This document shows, piece after piece, positions 7,495 through 13,666 of a stretch of 29,032 nucleotides of DNA; position 1 is the stretch's first letter; the number at the start of each line of letters is the position of its first letter. The translations under genes were made by a program, and so were the position numbers. Below the pieces are notes generated by a model, which made no database searches, was not told where the DNA came from, and saw only the letters and a list, made by a program, of their open reading frames with translations. Source of the stretch: UMGS946 sp048421225 (GTDB lineage: Bacteria > Bacillota > Clostridia > Christensenellales > CAG-138); the NCBI GenBank assembly GCA_048421225.1, contig DBFNRV010000145.1, forward strand, positions 1-29,032. The letters run 5' to 3'.

Positions 7495-8041
7495 TATACT
7501 CCTCCCCGCGCGCAGCCCTAATCTCCTCACGCTCATTTACGACGCTTTTTGCCATATTTTCCATATCTTGCCTCGACAGCTCACTTAAATCAGTCTGACG
7601 AGGCTTACTATTCAACATATACCTAAATCTGAATACATTCTGAAATGTATCATAGTAATTACGCTCCTGAACGGTAAATTCACCATACGACTTGGAAAGG
7701 AAAAAGCACTCTTCCGGAGGTAGTATAAAGTTATCTAGACCGTCTTCTTTAATACAAAATTTTAGAATATAATCCGAGTGATCTTCCCAGGATAATATAG
7801 TTTTTTTTAAACGCCTCTTTAGGTTCCTGTAACTAAGCGCCTGCATATCCTCTGTCTTGATAGTTTTACACGCAATTTTAAGGGCTTTCAAAAATTTGCT
7901 CTTTATTATGTTCTCCTCTTTTAAAAATCTCGCCAAAATAAGAGACGCTATAACAGACGAACCAATACCGACAAATAATGGAATGAGCGTGTTTTCCAAT
8001 ACCCATAGTATATTTATGCTAGCTTCAGCGTTGTATAACAA
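7487..8041 (-). CDS. Single-pass membrane protein, partner of the TPR protein
   Basis: A 184-residue protein of unknown family. One hydrophobic helix (about residues 10-37, ILWVLENTLIPLFVGIGSSV then IASLILARFL) is followed by a charged cytoplasmic-looking region rich in Lys, Glu and Arg (KFLKALKIACKTIKTED, RNLKRRLKKTILSWEDHSDY). The C terminus is acidic and polar. The hydrophobic segment is better read as an anchor than as a cleaved signal. The start is TTG at 8041 with GGAGG six bases upstream. The stop overlaps the GTG of the TPR gene, and the two share the promoter at 8081-8109. By position it may tether the TPR protein to the membrane; that is inference only. Confidence 0.75.
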   Translation of the reverse strand: MLYNAEASINILWVLENTLIPLFVGIGSSVIASLILARFLKEENIIKSKFLKALKIACKTIKTEDMQALSYRNLKRRLKKTILSWEDHSDYILKFCIKEDGLDNFILPPEECFFLSKSYGEFTVQERNYYDTFQNVFRFRYMLNSKPRQTDLSELSRQDMENMAKSVVNEREEIRAARGEEYSG

Positions 8042-8080
8042 TATAATCCTCCAAAGATCAGTGGCGGCTAATTTACGTTT

Positions 8081-8109
8081 ATAATATCACTTGTCAGATC
8101 TGCTTGCAA
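8081..8109 (-). promoter_or_regulatory. Promoter of the membrane/TPR gene pair
   Basis: Read on the minus strand: TTGCAA (8109-8104), 17-bp spacer, TATTAT (8086-8081), about 40 bp before the TTG start at 8041. The -35 matches four of six positions, the -10 five of six. Confidence 0.55.
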
Positions 8110-8159
8110 CACATTAATGTATTCCATGTTCAAAAATCCTACTTAAAAAGGCCAAACTG

Positions 8160-8168
8160 TGCTATACT
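8160..8168 (+). promoter_or_regulatory. Extended -10 promoter of the NifU-like/GGGtGRT pair
   Basis: TGCTATACT, a TGn-extended -10 five of six to consensus, lies 31 bp before the ATG at 8200. No convincing -35 is present. It is back-to-back with the minus-strand promoter at 8081-8109. Confidence 0.5.
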
Positions 8169-8199
8169 TTAAGGTAATAGAGATAAACAGGAGGACTGC

Positions 8200-8892
8200 A
8201 TGGAATACTCACACGAGGTAATGGAAATGCACTGCGTTGCAAAGGGAGCAATGCATGATCCGGCGCCCATCCCCGAGGAAGGGCAATGGGTAAAGGCTAA
8301 GGAGATCTGCGACATTAGCGGTCTTACACACGGCGTGGGCTGGTGCGCTCCACAGCAGGGCGCGTGCAAATTAACGCTTAATGTGAAAAAGGGCATTATT
8401 GAAGAAGCGCTGATAGAGACCATCGGGTGTTCGGGAATGACCCATTCCGCGGCAATGGCAAGCGAAATTTTGCCTGGGAAAACCATTCTTGAGGCGCTGA
8501 ATACCGATCTTGTGTGCGATGCGATAAACACCGCCATGCGCGAGCTGTTCTTACAAATCGTCTACGGCCGCACCCAAAGCGCGTTTTCGGAAGGCGGGCT
8601 GCCCATAGGCGCTGGGCTTGAGGATTTGGGCAAGGGGCTGAGATCACAGGTGGGAACCATGTTCAGCACCCGCGCAAAAGGTGCGCGCTATCTGGATATG
8701 GCAGAGGGCTACGTGCTGGAAATCGGGCTTGACGGCAATAACGAAATAATAGGTTATAAATTTATAAGCCTGGGCAAGATGATGGAGGCAATTAAGAAGG
8801 GCATAAGCCCCGACGATGCGTTTAAAAAGAATGTCGGCATTTATGGCCGCTTCTCCGAAGCGGTAAAAGTGATCGACCCAAGGCAGATGTGA
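8200..8892 (+). CDS. NifU-like iron-sulfur cluster assembly scaffold protein (GGGtGRT partner)
   Basis: A 230-residue cytoplasmic protein resembling the NifU/IscU N-terminal scaffold fold. The central part (about 55-125) has KLTLNVKKGIIEEALIETIG followed by CSGMTHSAAMASEIL and a DAINTAMRELFLQIVYGR helix. Cysteines at 12, 37, 49, 56, 77 and 106 are candidate ligands. It is longer than a minimal IscU (about 130 residues), with an extra N-terminal segment and a C-terminal region ending in a helix (MMEAIKKGISPDDAF). ATG at 8200 follows AGGAGG by 5 nt. Its stop overlaps the ribosome site of the GGGtGRT gene. This pair recurs in Clostridia as far as I know, but no defined function is known to me, so a role in Fe-S handling is inferred from the fold. 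Confidence 0.82.
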   Translation: MEYSHEVMEMHCVAKGAMHDPAPIPEEGQWVKAKEICDISGLTHGVGWCAPQQGACKLTLNVKKGIIEEALIETIGCSGMTHSAAMASEILPGKTILEALNTDLVCDAINTAMRELFLQIVYGRTQSAFSEGGLPIGAGLEDLGKGLRSQVGTMFSTRAKGARYLDMAEGYVLEIGLDGNNEIIGYKFISLGKMMEAIKKGISPDDAFKKNVGIYGRFSEAVKVIDPRQM

Positions 8893-8906
8893 GGAGGGCG
8901 CGGCAT

Positions 8907-9905
8907 ATGGCTACATTTGAAGGATATGAAAGACGAATAGAAAAGATAAACTCCGTGCTGCCCGAATATGGATTCGACGGTATCGACGACGCAAAAGTCA
9001 TCTGCGATGAAGCTGGGGTGGACGTGCGCTCCATAGTTCAGGGTATACAGCCAATAGCTTTTGAAAATGCCGTTTGGGCATACACGCTCGGTTCGGCAAT
9101 AGCAATAAAGAATAGAGTAAGATCAGCTTCGGAAGCGGCGGAGGCCATAGGGCTTGGTCTGCAGGCGTTTTGCATCCCAGGTTCGGTTGCCGATCAGCGC
9201 AAGGTTGGCGTTGGGCACGGCAACCTTGCGGCAATGCTGCTTCGTGAGGAAACGCGCTGTTTTGCGTTTCTCGCGGGCCATGAGAGCTTTGCGGCTGCTG
9301 AAGGCGCCATAGGAATAGCTAAAACCGCCAATAAGGTAAGAACCATACCGCTTAGGGTAATTTTAAACGGCCTTGGCAAGGATGCAGCTTATATCATTTC
9401 CCGTGTCAACGGCTTTACTTTTGTGGAAACCGACTATAACGAGTTTAAAGCGGAGCTGAACATAGTCTATGAGCGCGCGTTTTCAACAGGCGAACGGGCA
9501 AACGTACGCTGTTACGGCGCCGACGACGTCAGCGAAGGAGTGGCGATAATGCGCCATGAGGGCGTTGACGTATCCATTACCGGCAATTCAACGAATCCTA
9601 CCCGCTTTCAGCACCCGGTTGCGGGTACATATAAAAAATGGTGCGTTGAAAATGGCAAAAGCTATTTCTCCGTGGCGTCGGGCGGCGGCACAGGACGCAC
9701 GCTGCACCCGGACAATATGGCCGCTGGACCGGCTTCATACGGCATGACCGACACCATGGGCCGGATGCATTCCGACGCGCAGTTTGCCGGTTCATCCTCG
9801 GTACCCGCCCATGTGGAAATGATGGGCCTGATCGGCATGGGCAACAACCCCATGGTCGGCGCGACGGTTGCGTGCGCGGTCGCGGTTTCCGAGGTGTTGA
9901 AGTAA
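8907..9905 (+). CDS. GGGtGRT protein
   Basis: A 332-residue protein of the family named after its motif, seen here as SGGGTGRTLHPDN at 258-270. The N terminus (MATFEGYERRIEKINSVLPE) and the glycine-rich segment GVGHGNLAAMLLREE (about 101-115) also look conserved. The C-terminal part is rich in Gly and Met (AHVEMMGLIGMGNNPMVGAT). It looks soluble, with no signal peptide. The ATG at 8907 has AGGAGGG 8 nt upstream; a GTG at 8889 in the same frame would start inside the previous gene and was rejected. It lies 14 bp after the NifU-like gene, so the two form an operon. Biochemical role unknown to me; family identity is firm. Confidence 0.9.
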   Translation: MATFEGYERRIEKINSVLPEYGFDGIDDAKVICDEAGVDVRSIVQGIQPIAFENAVWAYTLGSAIAIKNRVRSASEAAEAIGLGLQAFCIPGSVADQRKVGVGHGNLAAMLLREETRCFAFLAGHESFAAAEGAIGIAKTANKVRTIPLRVILNGLGKDAAYIISRVNGFTFVETDYNEFKAELNIVYERAFSTGERANVRCYGADDVSEGVAIMRHEGVDVSITGNSTNPTRFQHPVAGTYKKWCVENGKSYFSVASGGGTGRTLHPDNMAAGPASYGMTDTMGRMHSDAQFAGSSSVPAHVEMMGLIGMGNNPMVGATVACAVAVSEVLK

Positions 9906-9930
9906 GCTGCAAAAAAATAATTAACAATAT

Positions 9931-9963
9931 TACGGGGATTACGTTTTACGTAAATCCCCCGTA
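9931..9963 (+). terminator. Possible terminator hairpin after the GGGtGRT gene
   Basis: TACGGGGATTACG pairs with CGTAAATCCCCCGTA, with two single-base bulges, around a TTTTA loop. No T-run follows, so termination is uncertain; it could be a stabilising 3' hairpin. Confidence 0.5.
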
Positions 9964-10005
9964 TCCATTCTATACAGAAAACTACATAGCATGATAAATT
10001 GAATA

Positions 10006-10034
10006 TTGACACTTGTTGAGTATATGTGTATATT
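10006..10034 (+). promoter_or_regulatory. Strong sigma-A promoter of the secreted-protein block
   Basis: Perfect TTGACA (10006-10011), 17-bp spacer, TATATT (10029-10034). It lies 66 bp before the ATG at 10101 and is the best vegetative promoter in the window. It drives a reading frame that is broken. Confidence 0.8.
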
Positions 10035-10100
10035 AAAATTGTAACATTCATTGTGTATCCATGGACGTTTTATAAAAATTAATTCTACGGAAGTAATACT

Positions 10101-10551
10101 ATGAAGGATGTAGTTAAAAGATTGAGCGTATTTATTGTTGCCGCGTTGATGCTCATTACCTGTATTCCTTTACACTCCCTGGCTTCAAGCGGCGTATCAG
10201 AATTGATAATTGTAGACGGTACAATCAGGGGGCAAAAAGGTGTAAAAAGCAATGAGGGCATGGACGTTCTTCAGGAAGCTATTGATAAGAACGCGGATAT
10301 CCTTATAATGACAATATCTCAGGCTGAAAGCGCGGCAAGCGCTACAAAGGAATTTATCGGTGAAACCAACCTTGTATACTTCAAAGGGATGAGCGATGTA
10401 GAGGTGAGCAATACTTGCGGCATTGTAAAGTTATGATTATACCAATGTCGGTCGGGGCGCCATTGGCATAAAAAACGATGTTGCCTTCTTTAATTTTTTT
10501 GGCGGTTCCGTTTTAGGTGGAATAGACTGTAACTTTACATTTTCATTATAA
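10101..10551 (+). pseudogene. Frameshifted secreted protein, possible paralogue of the next gene
   Basis: An ATG at 10101 opens 111 residues, beginning with a signal peptide (KDVVKRLSVFIVAALMLITC, likely cut after SLAS), and stops at 10434-10436. The +1 frame then continues without a break as DYTNVGRGAIGIKNDVAFFN, FFGGSVLGGIDCNFTFSL and stops at 10549-10551. Removing one base in the AAGTTATGA stretch (about 10427-10434) joins both into one 149-residue protein; the span is 451 bp, 3n+1. The segment LVYFKGMSDVEVS resembles LIFFTKMTDREIA in the lipoprotein encoded downstream, suggesting a diverged paralogue. No slippery heptamer of a known programmed-frameshift type was seen at the junction. The family is not recognised. 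Confidence 0.65.
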
Positions 10552-10591
10552 TCAACAACAAATGAGTTAGACCTCGCATATGGAGGATTGC

Positions 10592-11785
10592 ATGAAACGA
10601 ATCAGGTTCGCATTTATACTATTGGCACTTATATTCTCTCTTTCAGCCTGCCATGTACAAAGCTCGCTTGAATACCCCCAATCACAGCCATATGTCATGA
10701 ATTCGTATGAGATAACCGTTGCCCGCGACGATAATTCTTCGCCGGCCAGGCTGTTTGAAAGGGCGCAAAGTGAAAACGCCAAAGCGGTTATTTTAAACCA
10801 AACCCAGGCAAAAGATGGGGACAAAAATGATTTTGACGAATACTTAAACGATGATACTTTGATATTCTTTACTAAAATGACGGACAGGGAAATAGCTGAG
10901 CTGTATAAAATACCCTTTGATTTCGGCGGAGCCGCACAGGACAGCGATATAAGGCTAGGTACAGCGCTCACAATGCTTGACGGCCGTTATCATTTCATCG
11001 ACTCTACGGTAGTATTTGAGCAAAGCGGCGCCGGCTCTGTGGAAACGCCAGATCAGGATATGGTGAATCAGGCGCTTAATGAGACAATAGATATTGAGCA
11101 GGCGGTCAAGCATCTTCATATGGCTTGTGCCGGAAGCCGCGGCGAGTACGCTTACCCGCAGTTCAGCCATTACGTTTATACAAAAGCTAGCCATGTTATT
11201 GACAAAAATGGCAGTCTGATTGCCGTGCAAGGGTATTCATTATATATATACAATTATCCGGTTACCAATATAAATGAAAGGATGGCCCACGACTACGAGG
11301 CCATGGGATGCGCGTTCTATTATCCCATCGGCAGGGTAAAGTGCGGTCAAATGACGGTGGGAATTAGGAACGTAGGAAAGCTTGAAGCTTCCTATGAGAC
11401 GGACGCATCGCAGATTAGCGGAGTGGATCACCGACAAATGATTGGATTTAGTCATACGCCTTATACGAATTATTGGCAGTTTCCAATGAATCCATGTAAA
11501 GTTATTAATAAGCGTGGGGTATATAGAGCCGATTTAGGTTATGTCTCCGAACAGGGCCGCGATATGATGGGCAGCGAATGGGAAGTAAAATATAAAAACC
11601 CCAAGCTTGGTGAACACCAGCTCTTTATGCCAGGCATAGAGATAGCGTCGGATCTGCCCGAAAGTACGGGTAAGGTGCGTATGGACGTAGCGGCGCCGGT
11701 TTCTTGCAACATATTTGGAACTCCAACTAGCTGGAGCTTGGTTACGGGCACATACGACAATATAGATCTGACAGTGACCCAATAG
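10592..11785 (+). CDS. Predicted lipoprotein of unknown family
   Basis: A 397-residue surface lipoprotein. The N terminus MKRIRFAFILLALIFSLSAC carries a lipobox LSAC with Cys20 as the expected lipidation site, processed by Lgt and LspA. The rest is polar with many aromatic residues, especially Tyr (YSLYIYNYPV, AFYYPIGRVKCG, TPYTNYWQFPMNPC), and ends with strand-like sequence (TSWSLVTGTYDNIDLTVTQ). This suggests a beta-rich extracellular domain. I do not recognise the family. The ATG at 10592 is chosen over an in-frame ATG at 10580 because GGAGG (10582-10586) lies 5 nt upstream. It starts 40 bp after the frameshifted reading frame, whose strong promoter may serve both. Confidence 0.78.
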   Translation: MKRIRFAFILLALIFSLSACHVQSSLEYPQSQPYVMNSYEITVARDDNSSPARLFERAQSENAKAVILNQTQAKDGDKNDFDEYLNDDTLIFFTKMTDREIAELYKIPFDFGGAAQDSDIRLGTALTMLDGRYHFIDSTVVFEQSGAGSVETPDQDMVNQALNETIDIEQAVKHLHMACAGSRGEYAYPQFSHYVYTKASHVIDKNGSLIAVQGYSLYIYNYPVTNINERMAHDYEAMGCAFYYPIGRVKCGQMTVGIRNVGKLEASYETDASQISGVDHRQMIGFSHTPYTNYWQFPMNPCKVINKRGVYRADLGYVSEQGRDMMGSEWEVKYKNPKLGEHQLFMPGIEIASDLPESTGKVRMDVAAPVSCNIFGTPTSWSLVTGTYDNIDLTVTQ

Positions 11786-11793
11786 CATTTTAG

Positions 11794-11854
11794 TTATAAT
11801 GCACCGGCTGGCAAATTCCACTCCCGTATGGCGGAGTTTATCAGCCGGTTATAA
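11794..11854 (+). other. Long-range hairpin after the lipoprotein gene
   Basis: TTATA...ACCGGCTG (11794-11810) pairs with CAGCCGGTTATAA (11842-11854), with a 4-nt bulge ATGC. Inside lies a smaller possible stem CTCC/GGAG. It begins 8 bp after the stop. It may act in termination or mRNA stability; there is no T-run. Confidence 0.5.
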
Positions 11855-11969
11855 TAAGGTCAAGATAGAAGTGGCAAAACCGTTCAATTCATTACATTCA
11901 AAGCCCGCCTGAATAGTTCCGGCACTCCTTAACCAACAGCCCATGCATCTGGAAAAGCTTAACGCTTTA

Positions 11970-11978
11970 TGGTAAAAT
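11970..11978 (+). promoter_or_regulatory. Possible extended -10 promoter of the first small membrane protein
   Basis: TGGTAAAAT, a TGn-extended -10 with five of six matches, 52 bp before the ATG at 12031. No clear -35 was found. Confidence 0.4.
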
Positions 11979-12030
11979 TATTATAGTTAATAATTAGTGT
12001 GAATCTTAAGCGCTAATTTTTGAGGTAAAA

Positions 12031-12399
12031 ATGAACAAATGGATCAGGCCAAACTTCAAACGGAAGACGCCCAAAGAGCTTGTGGAACCCTGGGGCCGCG
12101 ACTCAGCCGTTGAGTACTTTTTAGAGCATCCACACGCGCTAAGGTTGCTGAGGGCGATCAGCGTGTCCGCGCTCCTGCTTCCCATGGTTGTCTATGGTGC
12201 GCTTGCCTGTTTTGTGTTTAATATTGAGGGTAAGGGGTGGCAGGCGCTTGTGGGCATTTTGGGTTCTATTTCGCTGGGCGTTGGGCTTTTCAATATATCC
12301 GCCGCCTGGATGGACCAGTATTTGGGTCATAGGCTTACAATAATCTGCTTTGTTATTGGAGCCTTGATGGTAACGGCCAGCTGCCTGCTTATATGTTGA
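12031..12399 (+). CDS. Small membrane protein, first of a tandem paralogous pair
   Basis: A 122-residue protein of unknown function. A basic, hydrophilic head (MNKWIRPNFKRKTPKEL, about 1-35) is followed by three predicted membrane helices: about 43-65 (ISVSALLLPMVVYGALACFVF), 72-92 (ALVGILGSISLGVGLFNISAA) and 100-122 (LTIICFVIGALMVTASCLLIC). Between the second and third is the motif WMDQYLGH. GAGGT lies 5 nt before the ATG. The gene at 12518 shares the head, the GVGLFNI-AAW-DQYLGH block and the helix layout, so the two arose by duplication. The family is not recognised. Confidence 0.78.
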   Translation: MNKWIRPNFKRKTPKELVEPWGRDSAVEYFLEHPHALRLLRAISVSALLLPMVVYGALACFVFNIEGKGWQALVGILGSISLGVGLFNISAAWMDQYLGHRLTIICFVIGALMVTASCLLIC

Positions 12400-12517
12400 T
12401 TTAACCTCCGCAACGCCTGGGAATAGTTAATTTAACAGACATTATGATTATATATCAATATTCATATGCTAAGTAAGATTAGAATTTAATTTCACTTAAT
12501 TAATGAAAGGGAACGTT

Positions 12518-12880
12518 ATGGATAATAGAATAAAACCGAATTTTAGAAGAAAAATGCCTAAAAACGCTACTAAGTTCTTCCGTTCTGACTCAGATGACAA
12601 ATTTAAATCTGATCACCCATCAGCATACAGGGTATTGAAGGTTGCAGGAGCCGCGGCTATTCTATTGCCGCTTATAATATACGCCATATTGACGGCTGTT
12701 TTCTTTAAACAGCAAAATGGCTGGATATTACTCGGATTGGCGGGAAGCATGGCAATAGGAGTGGGATTGTTCAACATAGTAGCCGCTTGGATAGACCAGT
12801 ATTTGGGTCATACGCTGACAATACTTAGTTTGGGGATTGGAGCGGCATTCGTGATAATAAGCTGTTTTCTTTTAGGCTGA
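12518..12880 (+). CDS. Small membrane protein, second of the tandem paralogous pair
   Basis: A 120-residue paralogue of the preceding gene. Shared features include the head RIKPNFRRKMPK (against WIRPNFKRKTPK), the block GVGLFNIVAAWIDQYLGHTL, and three hydrophobic helices (about 40-62, 69-89, 97-119). The start is the ATG at 12518 with AAAGGGA 5 nt upstream, which aligns exactly with the paralogue's start; an in-frame ATG at 12503 would add five residues. The 118-bp gap between the two holds no further gene. A 14-bp palindrome ATTTAAGCTTAAAT (12883-12896) follows the stop by 2 bp. Function unknown; the conserved basic head suggests a cytoplasmic interaction surface. Confidence 0.78.
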   Translation: MDNRIKPNFRRKMPKNATKFFRSDSDDKFKSDHPSAYRVLKVAGAAAILLPLIIYAILTAVFFKQQNGWILLGLAGSMAIGVGLFNIVAAWIDQYLGHTLTILSLGIGAAFVIISCFLLG

Positions 12881-13016
12881 AGATTTAAGCTTAAATTTAC
12901 TAAAATAAGCATCGCCCGATTACAGACGTTTTCCAACCTGAAATAGAGTAAATTATGTCATGACTGAATCTTAGCATGTCCATGATTGCTCCCTCAGTAT
13001 TTTTTTAAAATACCTG

Positions 13017-13045
13017 TTGACATATAAAAACAACGGTGGTAATCT
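13017..13045 (+). promoter_or_regulatory. Promoter of the feo operon
   Basis: Perfect TTGACA (13017-13022), 17-bp spacer, TAATCT (13040-13045) with a TGG extension before it. Transcription would begin near 13052, so the operator-like repeats at 13057 and 13091 lie just downstream in the leader. Confidence 0.7.
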
Positions 13046-13056
13046 TAAAACATCAG

Positions 13057-13072
13057 GTTAGCTTTGGCTAAC
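13057..13072 (+). promoter_or_regulatory. DtxR-type operator, box 1 (feoA)
   Basis: GTTAGC-TTTG-GCTAAC, a perfect 6-bp inverted repeat. It starts about 5 bp after the predicted start of transcription. The TTAG...CTAA pattern resembles sites of iron-responsive DtxR/IdeR-family repressors. Confidence 0.7.
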
Positions 13073-13090
13073 TTATATATTTGTACGTAT

Positions 13091-13106
13091 GTTAGTCTAA
13101 GCTAAC
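13091..13106 (+). promoter_or_regulatory. DtxR-type operator, box 2 (feoA)
   Basis: GTTAGTCTAAGCTAAC, with 5-bp arms GTTAG/CTAAC, 34 bp downstream of box 1 and 20 bp before the feoA ATG. It shares 13 of 16 bases with box 3. Confidence 0.7.
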
Positions 13107-13126
13107 AAATAAAAAGAGGTGATTTC

Positions 13127-13339
13127 ATGATGCCGTTATCAATAGCAAAAACCGGTGAAACCAACTTTATCAAAAAGATCACCGGAAAGGACGAGGTCCG
13201 TCAACATCTGGCAGAAATGGGTTTTGTCGTAGGGGGCGAAATCACCGTGGTTGCTAAGATTTCCGGAAACCTGATACTAAAAATTAAGGGTACCCGCGTT
13301 GCTCTTAATCGGGAGATGGCAAACCGTATTATGATCTAA
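13127..13339 (+). CDS. feoA: Ferrous iron transport protein A (first copy)
   Basis: A 70-residue cytoplasmic SH3-like protein that assists the FeoB iron transporter. Family features are VRQHLAEMGFVVGGEITVVA and the C-terminal strand GTRVALNREMANRIMI. GAGGTGAT lies directly before the ATG at 13127. It is the first gene of feoA-feoA-feoB and starts 20 bp after operator box 2. The second copy, 19 bp downstream, is divergent in sequence and is not a recent duplicate. Two separate FeoA genes before FeoB are common in Clostridia. Confidence 0.93.
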   Translation: MMPLSIAKTGETNFIKKITGKDEVRQHLAEMGFVVGGEITVVAKISGNLILKIKGTRVALNREMANRIMI

Positions 13340-13358
13340 TAATGAGGAGGACGTTGAT

Positions 13359-13580
13359 ATGAAAACATTGCGCGACGCAAAGGTCGGCTCAACGGTGCGC
13401 GTGCTGAAGCTGCATGGGGAAGGCGCGGTTAAACGGCGAATTATGGATATGGGTATCACCAAGGGCGTAGAGGTTTATGTACGAAAGGTAGCCCCTCTGG
13501 GCGATCCCATCGAGGTCAACATCAGGGGCTATGAGTTGTCCGTGAGAAAGGCCGACTGTGATATGATCGAAATTAAATAG
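13359..13580 (+). CDS. feoA: Ferrous iron transport protein A (second copy)
   Basis: A 73-residue FeoA/SH3-like protein. It shows LRDAKVGSTVRVLKLHGEGA, RRIMDMGITKGVEVYVRKVA, APLGDPIEVNIRGYELSVRK and a final DMIEIK, all standard for FeoA. AGGAGG lies 9 nt before the ATG. It is co-transcribed with the first copy. A short hairpin with a T-run and a third operator-like box separate it from feoB, so feoB expression may be tuned separately. Confidence 0.94.
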   Translation: MKTLRDAKVGSTVRVLKLHGEGAVKRRIMDMGITKGVEVYVRKVAPLGDPIEVNIRGYELSVRKADCDMIEIK

Positions 13581-13587
13581 GACTACC

Positions 13588-13608
13588 GCGCTGTGAGCGC
13601 ACTTTTTT
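13588..13608 (+). terminator. Possible attenuating terminator between feoA and feoB
   Basis: A compact hairpin GCGCT-GTG-AGCGC (13588-13600) followed by ACTTTTTT. The stem is only 5 bp, so termination would be partial at best. Confidence 0.5.
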
Positions 13609-13618
13609 AGGATAATAG

Positions 13619-13634
13619 GTTAGTCTTAATTAAC
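13619..13634 (+). promoter_or_regulatory. DtxR-type operator, box 3 (feoB)
   Basis: GTTAGTCTTAATTAAC. The left half matches box 2 exactly for seven bases, and it is 14 of 16 identical to box 4. It lies 33 bp before the feoB ATG. No separate strong promoter could be identified here. Confidence 0.6.
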
Positions 13635-13666
13635 TTATTAAAATTCGGAAACGGAGGTATTATAAA

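Noticed and set aside
11798..11911. 37-codon frame (MHRLANSTPVW...) after the lipoprotein gene
   Set aside because: No ribosome site, and it overlaps a clear hairpin; too short to support.
12997..13013. GTATTTT-TTT-AAAATAC hairpin before the feo promoter
   Set aside because: Pure A/T pairing in an AT-rich stretch; it may be a weak terminator but nothing supports it beyond composition.
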